From assembly GCF_003664595.1 (NCBI RefSeq), contig NZ_QXPZ01000018.1, positions 1 to 64,000 on the forward strand: a stretch of DNA of 64,000 nucleotides, read 5' to 3'. The stretch's first letter is position 1. The number at the start of each line of letters is the position of its first letter. The position numbers and the translations under genes were made by a program. The notes under the pieces were generated by a model that saw only the letters and a program-made list of their open reading frames with translations, was not told the DNA's origin and searched no databases. Positions 56,221 to 64,000 of the stretch are shown piece by piece. This DNA comes from Atopobacter sp. AH10 (GTDB lineage: Bacteria > Bacillota > Bacilli > Lactobacillales > Aerococcaceae).

Positions 56221-56545
56221 GCTACTAGAAATTATAAAGGATATAGGGCTTCCAAATGCTTATCATCACTTTGCTGAAGGGGAATCGCCAGAGTCACCTT
56301 TTCTTATTTATCTACTGCCAGCAAGCGATAACTTTTCAGCAGATGGAAGAGTGTATTTTAAAGCAAATGAAGTTCATATTGAAATCTATACGGATTACAA
56401 AAGTCCGAACATAGAAAAGAAAGTAGAAGCTGTGCTCGATGAGCATGGCATTTTTTATAACAAATCAGAGGTCTTTATAGAGTCAGAAAAGCTCTATGAA
56501 GTCTTATATATTTTTGAAATGGAGGAAGAAAATCATGGGAAATAA
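56213..56545 (+). CDS. Tail terminator-like protein
   Basis: The 110-residue protein has YHHFAEGESPESPFLIYLLPASDNFSADGRVYFKANEVHIEIYTDYKSPNIEKKVEAVLDE, the pattern of small tail-terminator/minor capsid proteins placed between gp10 and the tail tube. It probably caps the tail at its head-proximal end. It overlaps both neighbours. Confidence 0.85.
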   Translation: MDKLLEIIKDIGLPNAYHHFAEGESPESPFLIYLLPASDNFSADGRVYFKANEVHIEIYTDYKSPNIEKKVEAVLDEHGIFYNKSEVFIESEKLYEVLYIFEMEEENHGK

Positions 56546-57125
56546 AGTGAAATATAACCTTAAAAATGTCCATGCAGCAAAACTTAAAAAATCAAGCGAA
56601 GGGACATTTTCTTATGAAAATCCTAAAGCAATCCCAGGGGCGGTAAGTATCAGCCTTGAAGCTGAAGGAGAATCCAGTCCTTTTTATGCAGATGGTATTG
56701 TATATTTTAGGTCTACTGCAAATAACGGATATAGTGGTGACCTTGAAATTGCACTGATACCTGAATGGTTTAGAACGGAAATCTTAAAGGAAGAACTGGA
56801 TAAAAACGGAGTACTTGTAGAAAAGGCAAATGTATCGGAAACAGAAAAGTTTGCACTCTTATTTGAATTTGACGGTGATGTAAATGCAATTAGGCACGTC
56901 CTATATAACTGCTCCGCATCTCGTCCGTCCATTGAATCTGAAACTAAGGAAGATACCATTGAACCAGGGACAGAAACACTGTCCCTTACAGCAGATCCAA
57001 GAGAAGATGGACTTGTAAAATCAAGAACTGGAGATACTACATCGGCTGATACCTATGCTAATTGGTATAAGAGCGTTTATATTCCACAGGCTAATTCTGA
57101 AACACCAAAACCAGCAGGGGAATAA
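56535..57125 (+). CDS. Major tail tube protein
   Basis: The 196-residue protein has KYNLKNVHAAKLKKSSEGTFSYENPKAIPGAVSISLEAEGESSPFYADGIVYFRSTANNGYSGDLEIA, the standard siphovirus tube pattern, and ends in a Pro/Thr-rich stretch. ATG 56535 has GGAGG upstream. Its position before the chaperones and tape measure identifies a long non-contractile tail. Confidence 0.93.
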   Translation: MGNKVKYNLKNVHAAKLKKSSEGTFSYENPKAIPGAVSISLEAEGESSPFYADGIVYFRSTANNGYSGDLEIALIPEWFRTEILKEELDKNGVLVEKANVSETEKFALLFEFDGDVNAIRHVLYNCSASRPSIESETKEDTIEPGTETLSLTADPREDGLVKSRTGDTTSADTYANWYKSVYIPQANSETPKPAGE

Positions 57126-57136
57126 GGAGGGAAAAT

Positions 57137-57502
57137 ATGCTTGAGAAAACAGTAAAAGTAGGAGAGGTTGATGTAAAGTTTCGTTCATCTGCTACAATAC
57201 CAAGACTATACAGAATTAAATTTAAGAGAGATATTTTCAAGGACCTATCAAAGCTAGAAAAAACCTTCAAAGCAAGTGAGGGTTCATTTGAAATAGATGA
57301 CCTTGAGATATTTGAAAATGTAGCCTATATTATGGCTTACCATGCAGATAGGAGTATTGCTGGAAATATTGATGATTGGCTTGACCAATTTGAGATGTTT
57401 TCAATCTATGAAATACTCCCTGAGATTCTTGAACTTTGGGGAGCAAACCTTGAAACGGAAGTTCAGTCTAAAAAAAACTTCCAAAAAGTAGCAGGGAAAT
57501 GA
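57137..57502 (+). CDS. Tail assembly chaperone, G-type
   Basis: The 121-residue helical protein has RSSATIPRLYRIKFKRDIFKDLSKLEKTF and YIMAYHADRSIAGNIDDWLDQFEMFSIYEILPEILELWG, typical of chaperone G in Firmicutes siphoviruses. It binds the tape measure during tail building. An in-frame slippery site near its end could extend it into the next frame. Confidence 0.88.
   Translation: MLEKTVKVGEVDVKFRSSATIPRLYRIKFKRDIFKDLSKLEKTFKASEGSFEIDDLEIFENVAYIMAYHADRSIAGNIDDWLDQFEMFSIYEILPEILELWGANLETEVQSKKNFQKVAGK
57472..57478 (+). other. Slippery heptamer for programmed -1 frameshifting (G to GT)
   Basis: A-AAA-AAC is in the zero frame of the G gene (codons AAA AAA AAC). A -1 slip continues CTT CCA AAA AGT AGC AGG GAA ATG with no stop into the 57499-57663 frame, giving a G-T fusion as in lambda. 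Confidence 0.75.
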
Positions 57503-57663
57503 CAACTGCCCTATTTCTACTAAGATGCGTGGAAATAGGGATAAGCATTTCTGAACTGGATTTACTTACAATTGGTATGGTACTAGATATTTGGACTGAA
57601 AAATCAAATGACGGAGTGAAATATAGCAAGGTGGCAGGACAAGCTGACTTTGATAAGTTTTGA
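57499..57663 (+). CDS. Tail assembly chaperone, T-part (mostly made by frameshift)
   Basis: The 54-residue frame overlaps the G gene stop in ATGA form and encodes TALFLLRCVEIGISISELDLL, then IGMVLDIWTEKSNDGVKYSKVAGQADFDKF, the pattern of T-type chaperones with a DIW(T/S)E core. It is most likely expressed as a -1 fusion to G rather than alone. Confidence 0.75.
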   Translation: MTTALFLLRCVEIGISISELDLLTIGMVLDIWTEKSNDGVKYSKVAGQADFDKF

Positions 57664-57688
57664 TTTGAAAATAAATTTCCAAAAAATA

Positions 57689-57739
57689 TTGACAAGTTTA
57701 CTTGGCTATAATATAATAATTTTGACAATAAAACTTGGC
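57689..57739 (+). promoter_or_regulatory. Strong promoter with operator-like palindrome and direct repeats
   Basis: TTGACA (57689-57694), 17 bases, TATAAT (57712-57717) form a consensus promoter. The palindrome CAAGT-TT-ACTTG (57693-57704) lies within it. TTGACAAGTTTACTTGGC is echoed as TTGACAATAAAACTTGGC at 57722-57739. Autoregulation by the XRE protein is inferred. Confidence 0.75.
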
Positions 57740-57752
57740 AGGAGGCTACGGA

Positions 57753-58082
57753 ATGAATAAAGAAGAAATATTATCTAGAAGTCGAAACGAATTAAAAAAT
57801 GCTGACTTGGTCGAAATGCAAACTAACTATCAAGCTGGTAATATAGCTGGAAGAGTTGGAGCGACAATATGTGTTCTGCTCTCTGTTATTGCGAGAATAT
57901 TTACAGATGAATATATAGTAAGCCCTTGGATTATTTATTTTTCGATTCTTGGGACAAATTGGTTAGTTAGATTCATAAAATTAAAAAGGAAAACTGATTT
58001 GCTTGTAAGTTTACTATTTATAGCTTTAGCGTTTATATTATTCATTGTTCAAGTTAAGCAATTAATGGGTGCAAGTGTATGA
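57753..58082 (+). CDS. DUF6442-like small membrane protein (109 aa)
   Basis: The product begins NKEEILSRSRNELKNADLVE and has three or four membrane helices (about 35-50, 60-75, 88-105). The start and topology resemble DUF6442 proteins that usually precede a small XRE regulator, as here. ATG 57753 follows AGGAGG. It heads an independently promoted cassette in the tail operon. Function unknown. Confidence 0.75.
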   Translation: MNKEEILSRSRNELKNADLVEMQTNYQAGNIAGRVGATICVLLSVIARIFTDEYIVSPWIIYFSILGTNWLVRFIKLKRKTDLLVSLLFIALAFILFIVQVKQLMGASV

Positions 58083-58285
58083 ATGAAGAATTAATATTAA
58101 AGAATAATTTAAAAGAAGTACGCTCGGAAGCAAAATTATCCCAAGCAAAATTGGCGGAAATGGTAGGTGTATCAAGGAATACAATTAGCTCAATTGAGAC
58201 GGGGCAATTTAATCCAACTGCTAAATTGGCCTTAATTTTATGTATTGCTTTGGATAAAAAATTTGAAGATTTATTTTATTTTTAG
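58079..58285 (+). CDS. XRE-family HTH regulator (68 aa)
   Basis: The protein is a single Cro/C1 HTH: NLKEVRSEAKLSQAKLAEMVGVSRNTISSIETGQFNPTAKLALILCIALDKKFEDLF. It matches the short YozG-like regulators found with small membrane proteins. Its ATG overlaps the previous stop by four bases. It probably represses its own promoter at 57689. Confidence 0.9.
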   Translation: MNEELILKNNLKEVRSEAKLSQAKLAEMVGVSRNTISSIETGQFNPTAKLALILCIALDKKFEDLFYF

Positions 58286-58298
58286 GAGGAATGCAAGC

Positions 58299-58604
58299 AT
58301 GAAAGATATCAGTTTACTATTGATCGGATTATTAATATCAATTTTAGGAATCGTGAATATTACAGGAAATATCAGTACAATCCATTCATATAATCGCAGA
58401 AAAGTCAAGGAAGAGGATGTACCTAAATATGGAAGGATTGTTGGAATTGGAACTCTGATAATCGGCTTATCTTTAATTATAGGATTTATATTACCATTAC
58501 TGCATATTAATATTCCGTTAGAATATGTTATAGCTCCTATGGGTGGAGTCGGAATACTTTTAATATTATATGGTCAATTTAAATATAATAAAGGTATTTT
58601 CTAG
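58299..58604 (+). CDS. Small two- or three-helix membrane protein (101 aa)
   Basis: The protein has a first helix LLLIGLLISILGIVNITG, a short basic linker with SYNRRKVKEEDVPKYGRIVG, and two further helices. I do not recognise the family. ATG 58299 follows AGGAGG. It completes the DUF6442-XRE cassette and ends before a terminator. Confidence 0.7.
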   Translation: MKDISLLLIGLLISILGIVNITGNISTIHSYNRRKVKEEDVPKYGRIVGIGTLIIGLSLIIGFILPLLHINIPLEYVIAPMGGVGILLILYGQFKYNKGIF

Positions 58605-58649
58605 TTGATACTATTTAAAAATATTGAATATGATATTAGTTCGATTTTA

Positions 58650-58676
58650 AGGCTCAGAATAATCTGAGCTTTTTTC
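58650..58676 (+). terminator. Intrinsic terminator of the XRE cassette
   Basis: GCTCAGA (58652-58658) pairs with TCTGAGC (58663-58669), loop ATAA, followed by six T. It isolates the cassette from the tape measure gene. Confidence 0.8.
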
Positions 58677-58706
58677 ATGCTCATTTTTAGGAAAGGAGGG
58701 GTTAAA

Positions 58707-61532
58707 GTGGCCAATAGAATAAAAGGTATTACTGTTGAGATTGGTGGAGATACTACTGGTCTTGATAAAGCCTTAAAAGGTGTAAACTCTACTATAAAAA
58801 GCACTCAGTCACAGCTTCGTGATGTAAATAGACTTCTTAAACTTGATCCCTCCAATGCAAAACTGCTTGCTCAAAAACAACAGTTACTACAAAAGGAAAT
58901 CTCTGAAACTAGCGAAAAGTTAAATGCCTTAAAAGAGGCAGATAAGCAGGCAAAAATGCAGCTTGAAAATGGGGAACTTGGACAAGATAAGTATGATGCC
59001 CTGCAAAGAGAAATTATTGAAACAGAAAACAACCTAAAGGCTCTTGAGGAAGAGGCTAAAAAAGTGCCATCAGCACTATCTGTTTCCATGAAAGAGGCAG
59101 GAGATAAAATTAAAGAAGTTGGAGATAAGACCACTGAAGTTGGTAAAGGTCTATCAACTCATGTAACAGCACCTATCGTAGCAATAGGTGCTGCATCTTT
59201 ATCTGCCTTTAATGAAGTGGATAAAGGAATGGATATCATTGTTCAGAAAACAGGTGCATCTGGTAAAGCACTTGAAGAAATGCAAACAAGCATGAAGAAC
59301 CTTGCGACTTCAATTCCTACAGACTTTGAAACAGCAGGTGCTGCAATTGGTGAGGTGAATACTAGATTTGGTCTTACTGGTAAAAAGCTAGAAGAACTTT
59401 CTGGTAAATTTATAAAATTTGCTCAGCTTAATAATACAGATGTTTCCACTGCTATTGATAATACGCAGAAAGTCATATCTGCATTTGGACTAAAGGCAGA
59501 AGATGCAGGAGCCTTACTTGATACCATGAATGCTGTCGGACAAAGAACCGGTATCAGTATGGATACTCTTGCAAAGAGTATGGTGACAAACTCTGCAGCA
59601 CTTCAGCAACTAGGATTTTCTGCAAGTGATGCAGCAAACTTCCTCGGAAATGTTGAAATGTCTGGTGCAGATACTTCACAGGTTATGACAGGACTTACAA
59701 AGGCACTTGCTAATGCTACAGCAAATGGAAAGCCTATGAAAGAGGCACTAAAAGAAATCCAAGACAGCATGGTGAATGCTAGTAGTGAAACGGAAGGACT
59801 ACAAGCGGCTTATGAACTCTTTGGTAAAAGAGCAGGTGGTGCAATTTATCAAGCTTGTAAAAATGGCTCCTTATCATTTGAAGAATTAGGTACATCATTA
59901 AAAGATAATATTGGAAATGTAGATAGCACATTTAATGAAACACTTGATCCAATCGATAAGTTTCAGACTTCCCTTAATAGCTTAAAGATAGTAGGAGCTG
60001 ATGTTGGTAATTCTCTTATGAGCGTTCTTGCACCAATGCTTACCAAGTTCTCAGAGATGATGAAATCCTTAAATGAAAGGTGGAATAGTCTATCTCCTGG
60101 TATGCAAGATGCCATTGTAAAAATTGCCCTTATTGCTGCAACTGTAGGACCTGTTTTAGTTGTCATAGGAAAAGTCATCACAGCAGTGGGAACAATTACA
60201 TCTGCACTAGGAAGTTTAATTGGCCTTATTACGGGAACGACAGTAGCAACTACAGCTGCGGGAGTTGCAGGAGGTGCAAGTGCAGCAGGAACAGCAGCTG
60301 CAGGGACTGCCGCTGGTGGAGCGGCGGTTGGCTTTGGAGCACTTAATGTTTCACTTCTTCCAATTATAGGAATTATTGCAGCAATCATAGTAGCAGTAGT
60401 GGCCATCATTGCCATTATAAAAAACTGGGGTGCTATTACAGAGTGGTTCAAAGGCTTATGGGAAACAGTATCCACTACAATTATGAGTATTTGGCAGACT
60501 ATATCAGATTTCTTTAAAGGAATATGGGAAGGTCTAGTTAGTATCTTCACTACAGTTTGGGAAACTATAAAAAATATACTTACTGTAGCATTGATGTTTA
60601 TTGTGGAGCTTATTAAAGGCTACTTTGAACTGATCACACTTCCTTTTAGGTTTATTTGGGAAAACTGTAAGGAAACCATTATGGCTGTGTGGGAGGCTAT
60701 AAAGACGGTAGTAATGACGGTCTTAAATACGATTAGTACTTTTATTTCTACCGTTATGAATGCCATAAAAACAGTCATTACAACTGTATGGAATGCAATT
60801 AGTACTACGATTTCAACAGTACTTAATGCTATCAAAACTGTGATTACTACAATCTTTAATGCAATAAAATCAGTTGTAACAAGTGTATGGAACGGAATCA
60901 AAAGTGTAATTGGATCTGTGGTGGACGGGATAAAGTCAAAGGTATCATCGGTATTTAATGCAGTTTCTAGTACGGTAAGTTATATATTTAATGGAATTAA
61001 AAATACAGCCGTTTCCATTTGGAATGGTATAAAGAGTGCCATTGTTACACCGATTGAAGAGGCAAAGAATAAGGTTAAAAGCGTAGTTGATGCAATTAAA
61101 GGTTTCTTTGCTGGTATTAGATTAAAACTGCCACATATCAAACTGCCTCATTTTAGCATCAGTGGACACTTTTCTTTAGCACCACCATCCGTACCACATC
61201 TCTCTATTGACTGGTATAAAAAGGCGATGAATAAGCCAATGCTCTTGAATGGAGCAACTATTTTTGGTAGTAAAGGCGGACATTTTCTTGGAGGTGGAGA
61301 GGCTGGACCGGAAGTAATCATGGGACTTGATACTCTTCAGAATATGACAGCTGGAGCAAACGGAGATTTACTGAGTGTCATGAATAGAATAGTAGCCATC
61401 ATGGATGCCTATTTTCCTAAGTTTTCTGAAACAAGTATTGTACTTGACTCTGGAGAACTTGTTGGAGGAATTGCACCGCAGATGGATATGGCACTAGGGA
61501 AATTACAAAATAGGAAGGCAAGGGGGTGGTAA
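58707..61532 (+). CDS. Tail tape measure protein
   Basis: The 941-residue protein has a coiled-coil N-terminus (KALKGVNSTIKSTQSQLRDVNRLLKLD), the PhageMin_Tail domain with FNEVDKGMDIIVQKTGAS and SGADTSQVMTGLTKALANA, and hydrophobic helices (about 460-560). A run of roughly 11-residue TVWNAI/VLNAI repeats (about 655-760) and a C-terminal globular part follow. It sets tail length, which at about 1.5 angstrom per residue suggests roughly 140 nm. GTG 58707 follows AAAGGAGGGG. Confidence 0.95.
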   Translation: MANRIKGITVEIGGDTTGLDKALKGVNSTIKSTQSQLRDVNRLLKLDPSNAKLLAQKQQLLQKEISETSEKLNALKEADKQAKMQLENGELGQDKYDALQREIIETENNLKALEEEAKKVPSALSVSMKEAGDKIKEVGDKTTEVGKGLSTHVTAPIVAIGAASLSAFNEVDKGMDIIVQKTGASGKALEEMQTSMKNLATSIPTDFETAGAAIGEVNTRFGLTGKKLEELSGKFIKFAQLNNTDVSTAIDNTQKVISAFGLKAEDAGALLDTMNAVGQRTGISMDTLAKSMVTNSAALQQLGFSASDAANFLGNVEMSGADTSQVMTGLTKALANATANGKPMKEALKEIQDSMVNASSETEGLQAAYELFGKRAGGAIYQACKNGSLSFEELGTSLKDNIGNVDSTFNETLDPIDKFQTSLNSLKIVGADVGNSLMSVLAPMLTKFSEMMKSLNERWNSLSPGMQDAIVKIALIAATVGPVLVVIGKVITAVGTITSALGSLIGLITGTTVATTAAGVAGGASAAGTAAAGTAAGGAAVGFGALNVSLLPIIGIIAAIIVAVVAIIAIIKNWGAITEWFKGLWETVSTTIMSIWQTISDFFKGIWEGLVSIFTTVWETIKNILTVALMFIVELIKGYFELITLPFRFIWENCKETIMAVWEAIKTVVMTVLNTISTFISTVMNAIKTVITTVWNAISTTISTVLNAIKTVITTIFNAIKSVVTSVWNGIKSVIGSVVDGIKSKVSSVFNAVSSTVSYIFNGIKNTAVSIWNGIKSAIVTPIEEAKNKVKSVVDAIKGFFAGIRLKLPHIKLPHFSISGHFSLAPPSVPHLSIDWYKKAMNKPMLLNGATIFGSKGGHFLGGGEAGPEVIMGLDTLQNMTAGANGDLLSVMNRIVAIMDAYFPKFSETSIVLDSGELVGGIAPQMDMALGKLQNRKARGW

Positions 61533-61534
61533 GA

Positions 61535-62206
61535 ATGTACGGAATGAAAATAGGAGAGTTTCATAGTTATAAAGACTTTGGACTTGTGCCGACAAGTAAG
61601 CCGGTTATTAACTTGCCATCACCAAAGCTAGAGTATCTTGATATACCGGGAAGACATGGTGAAATTGATATAACGGAAAGCCTTACAGGTGAAGTGATTT
61701 ATGAAATGAGAACAGGATCATTTGAGTTTATTGTTTCAGACATAGAAAAGTGGCAAGAGGTTTATAGGAAACTACTAAGTACAGTTCATGGTAAAAAGAC
61801 AAAGCTAGTACTTGATACAGAAAAAGACTATGTCTATCAAGGTAGGCTTTGGGTAAGTGAATTTAAGTCAGATAAAAATTATTCTCTGATTACTTTGGAA
61901 TATAAGCTTGAGCCATATAAGTATAGGCTAGAAGATTTGAAAAATGGTGAGTTTACTCATAAAGTTAATGGGATTGTTATTACAAGTAGTAAAACTATAA
62001 CATTACCCTTTGATTCAGATATGACCATAGTTCCTGAATTTAATAACAAAACAGAAAATGTTCTAAGCTTAAATTTTCAAGGAAAGAAGTTTACTTTACC
62101 TAAAGGCATGAGCAGGTTTCCCGAAGTTAGAGGAAGAAAGAACTTAGTGCTTACCTTCACAGGTAGTAGCACACTAGATATTTCATATAAGAGGGGGTGG
62201 ATATAA
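61535..62206 (+). CDS. Distal tail (Dit) protein
   Basis: The 223-residue protein has YKDFGLVPTSKPVINLPSPKLEYLDIPGRHGEIDITESLTG, the Dit/phage tail family hallmark, and a C-terminal beta domain. It forms the hexameric hub between tube and tip. ATG 61535 follows GGGGGTGG; the GTG at 61526 overlaps the tape measure end and is less likely. Confidence 0.9.
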   Translation: MYGMKIGEFHSYKDFGLVPTSKPVINLPSPKLEYLDIPGRHGEIDITESLTGEVIYEMRTGSFEFIVSDIEKWQEVYRKLLSTVHGKKTKLVLDTEKDYVYQGRLWVSEFKSDKNYSLITLEYKLEPYKYRLEDLKNGEFTHKVNGIVITSSKTITLPFDSDMTIVPEFNNKTENVLSLNFQGKKFTLPKGMSRFPEVRGRKNLVLTFTGSSTLDISYKRGWI

Positions 62207-64000
62207 GTGTATAAAATTGTGATGGATGGAAATACCATCTATTATCCGGGTGATGAAAAGGCAGTTTTAATGAGTTCTACACTAAATTTGGAACTAAATA
62301 CTGCTGGAACTCTTATCTTTATATGCCCGCCTGAAAATCCATACTACGAAAGAATTTATAACAGAAAATCTATTGTCAGCGTATACCGAGATGAAAGAGA
62401 AATCTTTATAGGAGAAGTAAGAGAACAGACAAAAGACCTACGAGGAAATAAGAAAGTCCAGTGCGTAGGTCTTTTGTCATATCTAGCTGATAGTATCCAG
62501 CCTCAAATGGAATATCATAACCAGACGCCATACCAGCTACTATCAAAGTTTTTAGAGATTCATAACGAACAAGTGGATGAAAGAAAAAGAATAAAGCTTG
62601 GAAGAGTAACTGTTACCGATCCAAATGATTCCTTATATCGCTACACCAATTATGAAACCACACTAGAAGCAATTATGACAAAGATGGTAGAAAAACTTGG
62701 TGGCTATTTGAAACTAAGAAGAGAAGGTAGTCATTTAATTCTTGATTATTTAAGGCTTGAAGAAATGGGAAAAGACACGGGACAGAGCATAGAGTTTGGA
62801 CTTAACCTTCTTGATTATACTGAGGACTTATCTGCAGAAGATGTGGCAACAGCCATCATCCCACTTGGTAAGGAAATAGAAGGTGATGCTAATGCTGTCC
62901 TAAAACAATATACAGATATTACTTCAGTAAATAATGGTAAAAATTATCTTGTTTCTAAAGAGGCACTTACTGAATTTGACTGGGTTTGTAAGGTGGTACG
63001 ATGGGATGATGTGACCGTACCTGCAAACCTTATACGAAAAGGAACAGAGTGGCTTAAGGATAATCAGTTTGAAATGGTAGAGCTAAACCTTTCAGCTGTT
63101 GACTTATCAGAGTTTGGAATCGCTACAGAAACCATTGAATGTGGAGATAGGGTAAGGTGCATAGCCTATCCATTTGGAATGGACAGAATATTTCCTGTTA
63201 TGAAACAGACCATACCACTGCAAAAGCCCGGAGAAATTAAGGTGGTGCTTGGAAGTAATCAAAGTAAAGGATATATACAAAGTTCTCAAGATGCAGTAAG
63301 GCAGATAAAAGAAGAAGGTATAACTACAAGAAAAATTGATAATGAAAGAGTCCAAAGTGCCATTGATAACCTTAAGGCTCAAATGAATACAGGTACTGGT
63401 GGATACAAGCTGACAGAATATGATTCCTCTGGTAGATGGCTTAGAGACTTATATATGGATACACCAGATAAGGACACTGCCACAAAGGTTCTTCAGATAA
63501 ATATGAATGGAATCGGTGGAAGTCGTAATGGATATAAGGGTCCATATGCTGTTGGTATGACACTTGATGGAATGATCTATGGCGAAAGAATTATGAGTCA
63601 CTCCATTGATGCTGAAAAACTATCAGTTTCCTATACCTCGCAAGTGGAAAGGCAGATTCTTGATTCAAAGAAAGAGGCCATATCTGATACAGATAAGAAG
63701 TTAAAAAGCTACTATACAATCAATGAAGTGAATACAAAGTTTTCTGCTACGGATAAAAAGATTGAGGCAAGTGTAGAAACTGTTAATCAAAAGCTTGAGC
63801 AGAAAAATGGCAATTATTACGGCACCTATGTTCCTAATTATTCAAGAGCACCAACCAATAGCTGGAATAGTGATAGATTAAGGCTTACCCATGTTGGTGA
63901 TTTTTTCTATGATACAACAACGGGATATGCGTATAGATATATTGTGAAAAAGCAAGGATTAGAGCTTAAATTCAATGCAAGTTCTAGGACAGAAAGTGAA
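62207..64000 (+). CDS. Tail-associated (Tal/prophage endopeptidase-type) protein, 3' end beyond window
   Basis: The frame opens with GTG 62207, after the GAGGGGGTGG site, and runs without a stop for 598 codons to the window edge. It starts YKIVMDGNTIYYPGDEKAVL and has a Tal-like N-terminus (SIVSVYRDEREIFIGEVREQTKDLRGNKKVQCVGLLSYL), then helical linkers and a beta-rich part. It forms the tail tip and may carry an endopeptidase or fibre. The C-terminal receptor-binding part is missing. Confidence 0.85.
   Translation, partial: MYKIVMDGNTIYYPGDEKAVLMSSTLNLELNTAGTLIFICPPENPYYERIYNRKSIVSVYRDEREIFIGEVREQTKDLRGNKKVQCVGLLSYLADSIQPQMEYHNQTPYQLLSKFLEIHNEQVDERKRIKLGRVTVTDPNDSLYRYTNYETTLEAIMTKMVEKLGGYLKLRREGSHLILDYLRLEEMGKDTGQSIEFGLNLLDYTEDLSAEDVATAIIPLGKEIEGDANAVLKQYTDITSVNNGKNYLVSKEALTEFDWVCKVVRWDDVTVPANLIRKGTEWLKDNQFEMVELNLSAVDLSEFGIATETIECGDRVRCIAYPFGMDRIFPVMKQTIPLQKPGEIKVVLGSNQSKGYIQSSQDAVRQIKEEGITTRKIDNERVQSAIDNLKAQMNTGTGGYKLTEYDSSGRWLRDLYMDTPDKDTATKVLQINMNGIGGSRNGYKGPYAVGMTLDGMIYGERIMSHSIDAEKLSVSYTSQVERQILDSKKEAISDTDKKLKSYYTINEVNTKFSATDKKIEASVETVNQKLEQKNGNYYGTYVPNYSRAPTNSWNSDRLRLTHVGDFFYDTTTGYAYRYIVKKQGLELKFNASSRTESE

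Noticed and set aside
59963-60550. A 195-codon minus-strand open frame in the tape measure gene
   Set aside because: Low-complexity Ala/Ile/Pro antisense of hydrophobic tape-measure helices, with no start signal.
23522-64000. Integrase or transposase gene
   Set aside because: None of the frames shows tyrosine- or serine-recombinase motifs; it must lie outside the window if the element is intact.

Overview
The window joins the chromosome of a low-GC Gram-positive bacterium (order Lactobacillales; Aerococcaceae is a guess from gene order and style, not proven) to a large tailed-phage-type mobile element. Bases 1-23,600 are ordinary chromosome: a response-regulator remnant, a lipoteichoic-acid-synthase-like gene, an RlmI-type rRNA methylase, an ABC-FtsX exporter pair, a CapA-type lipoprotein with a cell-wall glucosaminidase, a PurK-like ATP-grasp gene, then the block pcrA-ligA-camS-gatCAB-dgkB-rlmD. 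Arginine is written with CGN codons as well as AGA, and genes carry ordinary intrinsic terminators.

Just downstream of rlmD (rumA) the character changes: AGA and ATA codons dominate, genes overlap, and all recognisable functions are viral or defensive. The 3' end of rum/rumA is a known integration hot spot for streptococcal phages and ICEs (for example phi-m46.1). The left end of the element lies about 23,600-23,850; its right end and its recombinase lie beyond 64,000.

The first 6.7 kb of the element is a cargo slot. It holds a C5-cytosine DNA methyltransferase (+) facing a five-gene minus-strand operon: two unrecognised proteins that share a GxGxNIG motif, a MerR/excisionase-like HTH protein, a zinc-hook ABC-type ATPase related to RloC/PrrC/AAA_13, and a PD-(D/E)XK-like endonuclease. 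The operon starts from a region with 9-bp-phased TAAACCT iterons. This is the best candidate for an undescribed system: probably a restriction-modification unit coupled to an ABC-ATPase conflict module.

From 30.5 to 41.9 kb is the early/replication region: sigma-like regulator, DUF2800 and DUF2815 proteins, family-A DNA polymerase, Rha-type regulator, DUF4406, primase/DUF3987 protein, a possible origin, VRR-NUC, SNF2 helicase and a DUF1492 late regulator. From 41.9 to 48.5 kb are the HNH nuclease, a GC-rich cos-like element, small terminase, a phage SAM synthetase and two further DNA methyltransferases. From 48.6 kb comes an HK97-type packaging, head and tail module running off the right edge: large terminase, portal, ClpP-like protease, capsid, connectors, tail tube, G/GT chaperones with a slippery site, tape measure, Dit and the tail-associated lysis/fibre protein.

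Two independently promoted cassettes interrupt the late module: an AAA/DUF4143 ATPase between terminase and portal, and a DUF6442-XRE-membrane-protein trio between the tail chaperones and tape measure. Other oddities are an exact 70-bp duplication that carries a mini-ORF in the head operon, paired hairpin leaders repeated before early genes, and repeated 5' leaders before two small accessory genes.
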